Below are positions 1-10,467 of a stretch of DNA of 64,000 nt, piece by piece. Under the pieces are notes generated by a model. That model did no database searches. It was not told the DNA's origin and saw only the letters and a list, made by a program, of their open reading frames with translations. Within the stretch, counting starts at the first letter, position 1. Every line of letters starts with the position of its first letter. Position numbers and translations under genes: made by a program. Source of the stretch: Aedes albopictus (Eukaryota; Arthropoda; Insecta; Diptera; Culicidae); NCBI RefSeq assembly GCF_035046485.1, contig NC_085138.1, positions 428,035,265-428,099,264 on the forward strand, given 5' to 3'.

Positions 1-912
1 TGGAGGCATTTCTGAAGCAACACTTGGAGAAATTTTGAAAGTAATCTACAGAAGATTTCTTATAGGGATTCTTGAATAAACTTTTAAACAATCTTAAGAA
101 TTTTCAAGAATTTTTAAGAATTTTTATGAATATTTAAGAATTTTTGAGAATTTTCAAGAATTTTTAAGAATTTTTAAGAATTTGTAAGAGTTTTTTAGAA
201 TTTTTAAGAATTTTTAAGATTTTTTTAGAATTTTTAAGTGTTTTTAAGATTTTTTAGGAATTTTTAGGAATTTTTAAAAACCTTTATACACTTTCAGACC
301 GAATTTCTGGAGGCATTTCTGAAGCAACACTTGGAGAAATTTTGGAAGCAATCTACAGAAGATTTCTTACAGGAATGCTTGAAAAAACTTTTAAACAATC
401 TTAAGAATTTTCAAGAATTTTTAAGAATTTTTAGGAATTTTTAAGAATTTTTAAGAATTTTTTAAGAATTTTTAAGAATTTTTAAGAATTTTTAAGAACT
501 TTTAAGAATTTTTAAAAATTTTTAAAAATTTTTAAGAATTTTTAAGAATTTTTCAGAATTTTTAAGAATTTTTAAGATTTTTTAAGGAATTTTAAGAATT
601 TTTAAGATTTTTTTTAAGAGTTTTTGAGAATTTTTAAGAATTTTTAAGAAACCTTTATAGACTTTCAGACCGAATTCATGGAGGCATTTCTGACGCAACA
701 CTTGGAGAAATTTTGGAAGCAATCTACAGAAGATTTCTTACAGGGATTCTTGAATAAACTTTTCAACAATCGTAAGAATTTTCAAGAATTTTTAAAAATT
801 TTTAAGAATTTTTAAGTTTTTTAAGAATTTTTAAGAATTTTTAAGAATTTTAAGAATTTTTAAGAATTTTTAAGAATTTTTAAGAGTTTTTAAGAATTTT
901 TAAGAATTTTTA
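1..912. repeat. Higher-order tandem repeat with 10-bp TTTTTAAGAA subrepeats
   Basis: Three copies of a roughly 310-370 bp unit begin near 1, 309 and 679. Each opens with the same block (TGGAGGCATTTCTGA, then GCAACACTTGGAGAAA) and continues into a run of 10-bp TTTTTAAGAA subrepeats. The first two units end with CTTTCAGACCGAATT; the third decays near 912. T-tracts recur about every 10 bp, which predicts curved DNA. No coding potential. Confidence 0.9.
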
Positions 913-1110
913 AGAATTTGTGGAGGAAACTTCGAAGAAATTCTGAAGGAATTTGAAAACAATCGCTGAATGTTTTTATTGAAGAAATCTTTGGATAATT
1001 TCTTGAAAATAATGTACTGATTTCTAAAATAATTTATAAAGGAACTTTTGAGGAAATGCATGGAAATTCTTCTAGCGGAATTTTTGAAGACATCTCAGGA
1101 GGTTTCAACG
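913..1110. repeat. Degenerate GAAATTCTGAAGGAA-type minisatellite
   Basis: This stretch continues the preceding repeat into loosely repeated GAAATTCTTGGA / GAAGGAATTT words. They resemble the much larger 23-bp minisatellite family seen from 18040 onward. Heavily decayed. Confidence 0.5.
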
Positions 1111-2225
1111 CCATTAAATGTTAAAAACAAGAATAATTAAACTCTGGTTTTTTTGATATTATTTCTTCCGTAATCCAACGCTTGGTAACCACTGTGCTAG
1201 GTTCATGTAAATTGGGGCTGCAGCTGTGCAGGTTTTTTTTTATCTTGTAATAACACGTGGACTCAATCCTTGTTAGTTTGCATATGTTGGATGGGTCCTG
1301 GATGGTGATTAGATTTCAATACTATGTTTGGAAACTTTTGTAGTACTACTTAATTGGTTTTTCGGTGATGCTTGATGAACTTTTGAGAAGTTAAAACAAC
1401 AATAATGAAATGTCAAGCTATCAAGCAGTAGAACTGAAACGATATGGAACAAAAATATCTTAAACATGACAAATGGTTCAAGTATCCAAGCTGACACTGG
1501 TGTTCTCGCAATCCTCTTAAGTGTTTGCCACTTTATCACTCGGAAATGATTGCCCTCTAGGTAACAGTGCGACGCTGACTGGTTTCACACAAGTTTTACA
1601 GCACTCCATTGTCCAGCATCTGACACGGTTTCCAGCGCCATCATCGTTTACACAACCAAAGTCATGCATCTAACAACAAGCTCAAGCTCCTGATTCTGCT
1701 GCCAGTCCGAAATGGAATCCCTCTCTTAACGCTTTCAACAATGGAGTTTAATGCTTACGAAATGGTTCTTTGAAGGTATGGCTGCTGCTGCTGGTCATGT
1801 AACACGAAACTTTGCACACCCGTCGCCATCGCCGTTGACCGTCCGCAACAGAACTCAAGCCTGTTGACACAAATATCCTTCTGCGAATCATTTTACATGT
1901 TCAGCTCCTTGCCTGCATTCTTGCTCAACTGGGCTTTCGAGAGATGGTGAAACCGAACCAAACCGGACAACCGAAACGGAATCCAGTCCTCCGGAATACG
2001 AAACACAGAGCGATGATGTTTCGCCCTTCCTGCATTAGTCATTTTCAACCTTCAAGAGCTACTCTGGCGAGGAGGCGAAATTATTCGGTCTGTTTCTCGA
2101 GAAATGTGCTTGTGCAATTTTGGGACAGTCAGTGGTCGGTGGTCGTTGCTTTGATCCCAATCAGAGAGGGCGGATGAGAATGGTGTGTGCTTGTCGTCAA
2201 AGACAAAATCTTATTAACCGCAGCA
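1111..2225. other. No gene recognised; mostly unique sequence
   Basis: Mixed-composition DNA with only short ORFs (76 and 77 codons) that match no family I know. GC rises around 1780-2170, but I see no start context, splice pattern or motif that would support an exon. Confidence 0.4.
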
Positions 2226-2227
2226 TA

Positions 2228-3164
2228 GGGGTGGTGGGGGTAAAGTGGACAGGTGGAGTAAAATGGACAGGGTACAGTTTCATGGCTTTTATTGTTTTTC
2301 AAAATGTTTTAACGATTGAAGCTTACGCCTAAGCATGAATCATTATACTTTTTCTGATCTTTAACATTAAAATCAAATAAACCTCTTCAAAATGACAAAA
2401 ACTTCAAAAATCACGTGAAAAATCGGAAATGATGTAAAATCTGTTTATCATTGCTAAGGTTTTTTCGTGAGTTTTTATCGAACTATTACAAGTTTTACAC
2501 CCTAAACTAATAAAGTCCACATAGAAGAATATATTCTAACGAAAAAAAAATTAAGTTTTGTAAAAAAAAAAGTTTTGGAAATAATTTTAACATAATCAGA
2601 CGGTGGGGGTAAAATGGACAATCGGTTCAATTTCACCAAAATTCCATATTTTTTTTTTTGCAAACTCCAGAATCATCAGCCGTCATACATGTCGTGAGAT
2701 AGTTGAAGTAAAAAGTTATAAAAAAATATTTTATATCTAAAAAAAATCATTTTCATCCAAAACAGTGCTTGTTTTTTACACTATTTTTACAATAATTATT
2801 TAAGTGTGTATCAAAGCTTGTTAGTAAAGTTTGAAAACAACAAAATAAAGGTATCGTATGAAATTTGATAGTTTGCATTTAAAAACATAGAAATAATATG
2901 CTGTTGTATAACTTTTAACGACTTGTTCATTTTACCCCATCGATTGTCCATTTTACCCCCACCGATTTTTTTCACGCTATTTTTATGCACGTTTTGGTGA
3001 AGAAAATAATCAAAGAAAACAATACTTTTTAAATGTAATCTCTTACAAGATTTCTAGAGTATATCATTACCTTCCATGTTACTCGGAAAAACGGATGGAT
3101 TTTGCCGCATTTCTACTGGAAACAATCACAATGCTTAGGTTGTCCACTTTACCCCCACCACCCC
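2228..3164. mobile_element. 937-bp TIR element with TA target duplication (Tc1/mariner-type, non-autonomous)
   Basis: The ends are a perfect 24-bp inverted repeat: 2228-2251 starts GGGGTGGTGGGGGTAAAG and 3141-3164 is its reverse complement. Both sides are flanked by TA (2226-2227 and 3165-3166). Related words recur inside: GTAAAATGGACA near 2255-2268 and 2607-2620 (forward) and TGTCCATTTTACCCCC at 2946-2961 (reverse), with a second reverse partial copy at 2929-2938. The interior is AT-rich and carries no transposase ORF, so this is a deletion derivative or MITE. The superfamily is inferred from the TA duplication and TIR only. Confidence 0.9.
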
Positions 3165-3319
3165 TAATGATATTTGTACGCTGTGGCTTTAGTAATCACG
3201 GAAGCATAAGATTTAAATGACGAAGGACTCGGCTAGAACTTGCAAATCAAATCACTCCTAGGCTGTATAAAGATGAGTCCGCAAACTGAAAGAAACGTTC
3301 AACATATGTACTACCATTC

Positions 3320-5293
3320 CACAATGGGTCCAGAGCCGTGTTTACGAAGACAAAAATGTTTGGGCCTAAACCTTAAGTTTTAGATACATGGTGTCTTTGG
3401 GAAAGTTTCTTCTTATCTTTCGATCTTTTTTCTCATTATTGTGAAATTAGGGTGGTCCCTCTAGTTTTGCTGATTCAAACATCTGCTTTTTAATAGTTTT
3501 ATGTACGTTCACAAAATGTTCCACAAAGTTGTAAAATTACTTATTTGGAGCAAGTTTGCCAAAGAAACCGTTATTCTATCTCTTATGGTTCCTAACTTAT
3601 ATTTTTTAAAAGATTTATGTTAGGGTGATCCATGAATTTCAGTTTTCCTGAAATAACTTTTAATGCGTTCATTTCTCGTAAATACTTTGTTCCGAGCACT
3701 TTTAGAACTATCAACGACGCATATTTTTTCCAAAGAGCCCAAAGTTCTAACTCTCATAGTTAAAAAGATATTGACATTTTTCTTCGAAAAATCACTTTTT
3801 TTCAAAATGTCATATCTCAAAAAGGAGCAAATGGATTTTCAATCTCCCGGTTGCTTTGTGAAGATCGTACTCTATTCTATTTATGGTGAAAAAACTGTAG
3901 GTACCTTTTTTGTTTAAAGCTTTTTATTGAATTTTGAAAATACGATTTTTTTCATGGAAAAGCAGTTGTAACTTTGAAAATCGATGAGATACAAACTTGG
4001 CGTCTTCGACAAAAATGTGAGTTTTTGGCTGCTATAAAAGTGCTCAGAACAAAGTATTGCGAAAAAATCAACACATAAAATTATATTGAGTAAAAACAGA
4101 TTTTCATATGAAAAATGACACATTTCAAGCAAATTCAACTCGTCTTTGTTAGATAGATCAAAGTAGCTAGGTAAATGGTCATCCATTTCATTGTAGAACC
4201 AATGTTTATTTATACTGTCATCACCATTTAAGCACAATGTTGATAAGACATTGTAAATCATGTAACTTTGATAAGCTTTTACGTTAACATAAACATATAC
4301 TAGTGATTGACATTTTCACTATCCATACATTGAAGTGATGAAATTGAAATTAAATTGGTGGAAATCAGCTCAAAATCACATTTTAAGTTGATTTTATTGA
4401 CGAATTATGGATTATAAGCAAATTTAAACATTTTCGGCATGGTTACTTCGATCTATCTAACAAAGACTAGTAGAGTTTGCTGAAATTGTTCCGCTTTCCA
4501 TATGAAAATCAGTTTTTACTCAATATAATTTTATGTGTAGATTTTTTCGCAATACTTTGTTTTGGGCACTTTTATAGCAGCCAAAAACTCACAATTTTGT
4601 CGAAGACGCCAAGTTTGTATCTTATCGATTTTCAAAGTTACAACTGCTTTTCCATGAAAAAAATCGTATTTTCAAAATTCAATAAAAAGCTTTAAACAAA
4701 AAAGGTACCTACAGTTTTTTCAACATAAATAGAACAGAGTACGATCTTTCCAATGCAACCGGGAGATTGAAAATCCATTTGCTCCTTTTTGAGATATGAC
4801 ATTTTGAAAAAAAAAATGATTTTTCGTAGAAAAATGACAATATCTTTTTAACTATGAGAGTTAGAACTTTGAGCTCTTTGGAAAATATATGCGTCGTTGA
4901 TAGTTCTAAAAGTGCTCGGAACAAAGTATTTACGAGAAACGAACGCATTAAAAGTTATTTCAGGAAAACTGAAATTCATGGATCACCCTAACATGAATCA
5001 TTTAAAAAAATTATAAGTTAGGAACCATAAGAGATAGAATAATAGTTTCTTCGGCAAACTTGCTCCAAATAAGTTCTTTTACAACTTTGTGGAACATTTT
5101 GTGAACGTACATAAAACTATTAGGAAGCAGATGTTTGGATCAGCGAAACTAGAGGGACCACCCTAATTTCACAATAATGAGAAAAAAGGTCGAAAAATAA
5201 GTAGAAAGTTTCCTAAAGACACCATGTATCTAAAACTTATGGTTTAGGCACAAACATTTTTGTCTTCGTAAACACGGCTCTGGACCCATTGTG
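3320..5293. mobile_element. Palindromic (foldback) element with Transib-like termini
   Basis: Left arm 3320-4168 and right arm about 4441-5293 are reverse complements for about 850 bp, separated by a spacer of about 270 bp. The outer ends are CACAATGGGTCC and its complement. They are flanked by a 5-bp direct repeat CATTC (3315-3319, 5294-5298). A CACWATGG-type terminus with 5-bp target duplication is the published signature of Transib, the RAG1-related transposon superfamily. The same short ORF begins on both arms (3663 plus, 4948 minus) only because the arms mirror each other. No transposase is present. Confidence 0.85.
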
Positions 5294-5298
5294 CATTC

Positions 5299-5984
5299 TA
5301 CGTATTAGTTGTCCCATGATGAAAACCCCATCACTAAGAAAAACGCGATTAAAGTTTCACAAAATATTTACGCTATTGGAGGCTCGACTGTAGGGTTTCA
5401 ACTTTCACTTAGAAACGGCTACGCATTCTTTTAACAGTGAAACGATGTCCAATAACTGCCCAACGTTTTGACACGGGATGAGTGTCTTCTTCAGGGGAAA
5501 CTAACTTGGTCGTTCTGGTCTTGTGTTTTGTCTAACTGTAACTGTAACTGTTACTGTTGTTGGTAAATGACTCCCTGAATTGTTTTAACTTTTACCGGAC
5601 AATTCATTTTGTAATTTAATATTGCAACAAATTTTTTTTGAATTTTCATAGCATTGTAGTAAATCTACACTGTGGTGCATAATTGATCGAACAAATGCCG
5701 ATCATCATACAAAATGATCAAGTTTGAGATGCTGTAACTATGGTCTTTTTTATGGAATAAGCTCAATTTTTGACACGGAACTACAAATATGCTGAATTTT
5801 ACGAATTGGAAGTACAAAATGTTTTCATTCATAGATCTGGGTAGTACAAGGCTGACCCTTATGGGTTCAGGAACTACTGGACTGATTGGCGTGCAGATTT
5901 GCATGCCGGGGTTTTTGAGACGGAAAAGGTTCATAGCATGGACTGAGATCCCCCTGTTAAATGAGAGGTTCTCATACACATGAG
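5299..5984. other. Unassigned repeat-like DNA with a Penelope-like motif
   Basis: No gene recognised. On the minus strand at 5499-5461 the sequence reads CTGAAGA, a GACAC/GTGTC stem around TCATCCC, then AAAACG. It resembles the terminal-repeat motif of Penelope-like retroelements, whose terminal repeats can contain hammerhead ribozymes. Short TAACTG repeats occur near 5537-5560. Confidence 0.35.
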
Positions 5985-6065
5985 TTTGCGGGGCACTTCT
6001 CTGTGGAGCTATATGTCAAAAAACACAGTAGGCAGACAGTACGACGTTTGTCGAGACAGCTAGTC
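5985..6065 (-). repeat. Dispersed repeat fragment, ACTAGCTGTC family
   Basis: The reverse complement reads ACTAGCTGTCTCGACAAACG, then TCGTACTGTCTGCCTAC, and ends in the GAAGTGCCCC word. The same order occurs on the plus strand at 38888-38975, so two members of one dispersed family are present. The family identity is not resolved. Confidence 0.7.
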
Positions 6066-6077
6066 TTCATATTATGT

Positions 6078-6260
6078 AACCCTAATTAATCCATCTGGTG
6101 GTGGTGATGCCTTACTGGTGCCTTCGAAAAACCATTTCTACCAAACTCAATGTTGATATGTTGTTGAATATCGAACTTTTTATCTGTTTAACAAACATTA
6201 TTTTCATGGCACAGGCAAACATTTCTACAATTGGCTTTTGTTTAACATTATTCTAGACAC
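6078..6260 (+). mobile_element. 5' end fragment of the CCCTAATTAATCCACC element
   Basis: Starts with CCCTAATTAATCCATCTGG and continues with the TGTTGATGAATATCG-like and TTTCATGGCAC words, colinear with the better preserved copy at 6855-7297. Diverged and 3'-truncated. Confidence 0.7.
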
Positions 6261-6307
6261 CTTAAACGTGTGGAACGAAAGGGGGGGGGGTTCAGAATCT
6301 CCCAATA

Positions 6308-6339
6308 AATGACCACGTGGTTTATGGAAAGCCCCTTAT
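6308..6339. mobile_element. Half of a GGGGCTGTCC-type MITE
   Basis: ATGACCACGTGGTTTATGG followed by AAAGCCCC matches one terminus of the complete MITE at 47145-47309, with one mismatch in the CAGCCCC end. A G-run precedes it where the other half should be. Confidence 0.65.
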
Positions 6340-6473
6340 TAATTTGCAAAATTTATAGTTAGGCCGTTACAAATATTTATTCTTTTTGTCCCATCACTCT
6401 GGTCAAAAATAATAAAGCATTTATTCTGAAAAATATTAAAAACTCATCGGATTTGTTAAAGAATTTTTAGCAA

Positions 6474-6658
6474 ATAGTGGAGTGGACCTGGTGTGATGGT
6501 TAAAGCACGTGACTATCACGCCGAGGACATGGGATCGAATCCCACTCCCGACAAACTTGCAAAATGTGAGTTCTTTCTTCGGAAGGGAAGTAAAGCGTGG
6601 GTCCCGAGATGAACTAGCCTAGGGCTAAAAATCTCGTTAATACAGATAAAAAAAAATG
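6474..6658 (+). mobile_element. tRNA-derived SINE, copy 1
   Basis: The pol III A-box region is at about 6493-6506 (GTGATGGTTAAAGC) and the B-box at 6531-6543 (GGGATCGAATCCC). A body shared with copies at 8112 and 43923 follows, ending in CAGATAAAAAAAAA. An 8-bp target duplication TTTAGCAA flanks it (6466-6473, 6659-6666). Confidence 0.92.
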
Positions 6659-6854
6659 TTTAGCAAGAACGGAGAATTTGATAAATATGTTTTGTTTGCC
6701 CCCTCAAAATGCAAAATCAAGCCAAAAAAAATTTGAAGGGGGGAGGGGGGGTGGTTGAGACAAAAAGTCAAAATTAAGTTTATATCAGCCTTATGTATTT
6801 TTTTTTCAGTTTTTTTGAGTTAGACTTTGGTGTTTTGAAGAAAAAAAAAATCGT

Positions 6855-7297
6855 CCCCTAATTAATCCACCTAGCGGTGATGGTGCCTTTCTCGTGCCTT
6901 CAAAAACACATTTCAACACAACTCAAGTGACATGTTGATGAATATCGTACTTTCATACGTTTAACAGAAATCCATTTCATGGCATCAGAGATCATATCAT
7001 TTATCTGGTTTTTGATTTTTGAGCCTTGAACTTTTAAACAACAGCCGCAATCTTGAATTTTGAGCCGCCATTTAGGATTTATGTCCAGCAGCTTGGAAAT
7101 TCTGGTCGCTATTTTTGGGCTCCAGACTTCTTCCCCATATCAGATACACCTATATTGAATGGTTTAAGAGCGTAAACCTCCATTAAACAGCTGCCGTCTT
7201 GAAGTTTTTGCCGCCATCTTGAATTTTGAGACGCCATATAGCCATATAGTCAGTGAACATATAGCCTTTCAGTACACTTCGGTGCACGAGAAAGGCA
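6855..7297 (+). mobile_element. Short CCCTAATTAATCCACC element with terminal hairpin
   Basis: The 5' end is CCCCTAATTAATCCACCTAG with a GCCTTTCTCGTGC word. The 3' end at about 7262-7294 is a hairpin, GCCTTTC...GTACACTTCGGTGCAC...GAAAGGC. The same 3' hairpin recurs at 8672-8704, 8713-8745, 26288-26328 and 27284-27318, and the 5' word recurs at 6078, 11861 (minus) and 16731. No ORF. Superfamily unknown. Confidence 0.75.
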
Positions 7298-7559
7298 AAA
7301 CAATATTTTCGAGCTTAAATTCTGTAGAAAACTAAGATATTTAACTAAACCGTTAGATTAAAAGATCTGTTTTTGATAGAAAATAAAATAAACTTTCGAA
7401 TGAGGGTTAAAAAGCTGCGATAAGTTTGACCTTTTTCAAGTTATAGCCAGTTTGAGACAAGCAAAGTCAAAAACATCTAAAGATAATTATTATGTAACGG
7501 TTGAGATTTGACCATATGCGTACACATCACTCCTTAAAAAGTTTGCATTCACCCATTGG

Positions 7560-8111
7560 GACCTCCCGGAACCGGTTCCGGAACACTACCGGTTCAGATA
7601 TGGTCTGAGACTGTTTTCCTGCTTACCGATGATCAGGTTATCGAAAATACCACGGTTTGATGTGTCGCATGCATGGGTTTGCTTCTCTTTTATATTTGGC
7701 CACTTCCGGTGGGACATCCGGAACCGGTTCCGGAACACTACCGGTTCAGATATGATCTGATACTATTTTCCTGCTAACCATTCAACAGGTTACCGAAAAT
7801 GCCGCTGTTTGATGTGTCACGTGCATGGGTTTAGTTCTCTTTTATATTTGACAACTTCCGGCGAGGCATCCGGAACCGGTTCTGGAACACTACCGGTTCT
7901 GATATGGTCTGAGACCATTTTCCTACTTACCGTTCATCAGATTATCGAAAATGCCGTGGTTTGATGTGTCGCATGTACAGGCTTGGTTCTCTTTTATATT
8001 TGGCCACTTCCGGCGGGACATCCGGAACCGGTTCCGGAACACTACCGGTTCAGATATGGTTTGAGACTATTTTCCTGCTTTCCATTTATCAGATGATCGA
8101 AAATGCCGTGG
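7560..8111 (+). repeat. 152-bp tandem repeat array, four units
   Basis: The spacing of the GGAACCGGTTC anchor is exactly 152 bp across four units. Each unit has TACCGGTTCAGATATGG, a GTTATCGAAAATGCCG word, and TGTGTCGCATGCATGGG. The array is broken by the SINE at 8112. Confidence 0.95.
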
Positions 8112-8304
8112 AGCGGATCTGGTGTGATGGTTAGAACACTTGACTATCACGCCGAGGACCTGGGATCGAATCCCACTCCCGACAAACTCGCAAAATGTGA
8201 GTTCTTCCTTCGGAAGGGAAGTAAAGCGTGGGTCCCGAGATGAACTAGCCTAGGGCTAAAAATCTCGTTAATACAGATAAAAAAAAAAAAAAAAAAAAAA
8301 AAAA
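8112..8304 (+). mobile_element. tRNA-derived SINE, copy 2, inside a 152-bp unit
   Basis: Same family as copy 1, with B-box GGGATCGAATCCC and a pure A tail of more than 20. The target duplication is CGTGG (8107-8111, 8305-8309). The neighbouring tandem units give the empty site (ATGCCGTGGTTTGATG), so the insertion junction is certain. Confidence 0.95.
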
Positions 8305-8517
8305 CGTGGTTTGATATGTCGCATGCATGGGTTTGTTGCATTTTCATGTCTGGTCCCTCCCAGAGGTACCGATCCGGAACACCTAAATTTATGGCCGGAC
8401 CGATCCGAACCATTTTCAATAGGAAACAATAGGACTATATGCCGCGTCGAATGAACCGTCGGTCATTAAAATCGGTTGAGGTTTACTGCCAAAAAGTGAT
8501 GTGAGTTTTTTGTACAC

Positions 8518-8580
8518 ACACATACACACACACACATACACACACACACACATACACACACACATACACACACACAGACA
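8518..8580 (+). repeat. (CA)n/(CATA)n microsatellite
   Basis: Runs of CACACA with CATA interruptions at the same relative place as the (TG)n tract in the mirrored arm (8854-8892) and the CA tract at 27135-27185. The microsatellite is therefore an inherited part of this element family. Confidence 0.95.
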
Positions 8581-9129
8581 CCACCTCAATTCGTCGAGCT
8601 GAGTCGATTGGTATATGTGACTCGACTCTCCGGGCCTTCTATCAAAAAGTCATTTTTGGTATGAACATATAGCCTTTCCAGTACACTTAGTGTACGAGAA
8701 AGGCAAAAATCGTCCTTTTTGCCTTTCTCGTACACTAAGTGTACTGGAAAGGCTATATGTTCACTCCAAAAACGACTTTTTGATAGAAGGCCCGGAGGGT
8801 CGAATCACATATACCAATCAACTCAGCTCGACGAATTGAGGTGATGTCTGTGTGTGTGTATGTATGTATGTGTGTGTGTATGTGTGTGTACAAAAAAAAC
8901 TCACATCACTTTTTGGCAGTAAACCTCAACCGATTTTAATGACCGATGGTTCATTCGACGCGGAATCTGGTCTCATTGTTTCCTATTGAAAATGGTTCGA
9001 ATCGGGCCAGCCGTTCCGGAGTTATGGCCATTTAGGTGTTCCGGACTGGTACCCCAGGAAGGTGCCAGATATGAAAATGCTAAACCTATGCATGCGACAC
9101 ATCAAACCGCGGATTTTTCGATAATCTGA

Positions 9130-10100
9130 TCAACGGTAGGCAAGAAAATAGTCTCAGACCATATCTGAACCGGTAGTGTCCCAGAACCGGTTCCGGGTGT
9201 CCCGCCGGAAGTGGTAAAATATAAAAGTGAACCACACTCATGCATGCGACACATCAAATAGCGGCTTTTTCGATAAGCTGATGGACAATGAGCAGGAAAA
9301 CTATCTCAGACCATATCTGAACCGGTAGTGTTCCGGAACCGGTTCTAGGCGTCCCGCTGGAAGTGGCAAAGCACACAATTGAACCAAACCCATGCATGCG
9401 ACACATCCAACCACGGCATTTTCGATAACCTGATGAGCGGTAAGCAGGAAAATAGTCTCAGACCATATCTGAACCGGTAGTGTTCCGGAACCGGTTCTAC
9501 GCGTCCCGCTGGAAGTGGACAAATATACAATTGAACCAAACCCATGCATGCGACACATTAAACCACGGCATTTTCGATGACCTGATGGACAATGAGCAAG
9601 AAAACCATCTCAGAGCATATCTGAACCGGTAGTGTTCCGGAACCGGTTCTAGGCGTCCCACTGGAAGTGGCAAAACATACAATTGAACCAAACCCATGCA
9701 TGCGACACATTAAACCACAGCATTTTCGATAACCTGATGAGCGGTAAGCAGGAAAATAGTCTCGGACCATATCTGAACCGGTAGTGTTCCGGAACCGGTT
9801 CCGGGGTTCCCGCCGAAGTGGTCAAATCTGAAAGAGAAACAAACCCGTGCATGCGTCACATCAAATTGCGGCTTTTTAGATTACCTAATGAACGGCCAGC
9901 AAGTGTTTCGGAATCGGTTTTGAGTGGCCGGAAGAGGTCAAATGTAAAAGTAAACCAAATCCAGGCATGTGACACATCAAATCATGGCTTTTGCGATAAC
10001 CTGATGAACAGTTAGCAAGAAAATAGCCTTAGATCACACTAGAGACAACTGGTAGTGTTCCGGAATTGGTTCCGAGAGTCCCGTCGAAATTGTCAAACCC
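9130..10100 (-). repeat. 152-bp tandem repeat array, inverted orientation
   Basis: Anchors at 9181, 9333, 9485, 9637 and 9789 are exactly 152 bp apart; units beyond 9900 are decayed. The ORFs that overlap here share the same repeated peptide and are products of the repeat, not genes. Confidence 0.95.
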
Positions 10101-10263
10101 TGCATGTGACACCTTCAATTAGCAACGTTTTTGGTTAACCGATGAACAGTTAACAAGACAATAGCGTCAGACCATTTTTGGTTCAGCCGGTACTTACCCG
10201 GAATAAGATCCGGGTAGTAAAATGTAAAATTTAACCAAACCCATGGATCGGTACCGTAAACCG

Positions 10264-10467
10264 GGGTCAAATTGATCTCCGGGTCGAAATTGATCAGGCG
10301 TTTTTCAGTTAGTAAAGCATAATTTACACAGTTCCCTCCAAAGTATCGTTATGTAGGAATCCTATACTAAACGATACAGGTAAGGAAACTATTTAAAACA
10401 TACTTTATGTAACGGAAAAACGTCTGATCAATTTCAACCCGGAGATAAATTTGACCCCGGTTTACGG
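10264..10467. mobile_element. 204-bp MITE with TA target duplication
   Basis: The inverted ends are CCGTAAACCGGGGTCAAATT and its near complement, flanked by TA at 10262-10263 and 10468-10469. A second inverted pair (CTCCGGGTCGAAATTGATC and GATCAATTTCAACCCGGAG) lies inside. Inserted into the decayed end of the 152-bp array. Confidence 0.9.

Larger units (their letters stand above)
7500..8706 (+). mobile_element. Left arm of a head-to-head inverted pair, with 152-bp tandem repeats
   Basis: Contains four 152-bp tandem units; the anchor GGAACCGGTTC begins at 7568, 7720, 7872 and 8024. A unique 3' segment follows, with a (CA)n tract, and it ends in the GCCTTTC/GAAAGGC hairpin (8672-8704). The whole arm is mirrored to the right of 8710. 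No 5' terminus is seen, so this copy is truncated or recombined. A SINE interrupts it at 8112. Confidence 0.85.

Noticed and set aside
3663..4948. Mirrored ORFs starting MRSFLVNTLF as a duplicated gene
   Set aside because: They are the two arms of one palindromic element; both are AT-driven and end quickly.
6474..6550. Functional tRNA gene
   Set aside because: A/B boxes are present, but there is no acceptor-stem pairing, and the same sequence continues into a SINE body with A tail and target duplication.
8147..8419. 90-codon minus ORF with a poly-Phe run
   Set aside because: It is the reverse complement of the SINE and its A tail.
9301..9852. Family of short ORFs with HAWVWFNC / RFRYGLRL peptides
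   Set aside because: Products of the 152-bp tandem unit read in several frames.
7560..10100. CRISPR-like array from evenly spaced 152-bp repeats
   Set aside because: The whole 152-bp unit is repeated, with no unique spacers. The context is eukaryotic and the units lie inside transposon copies.
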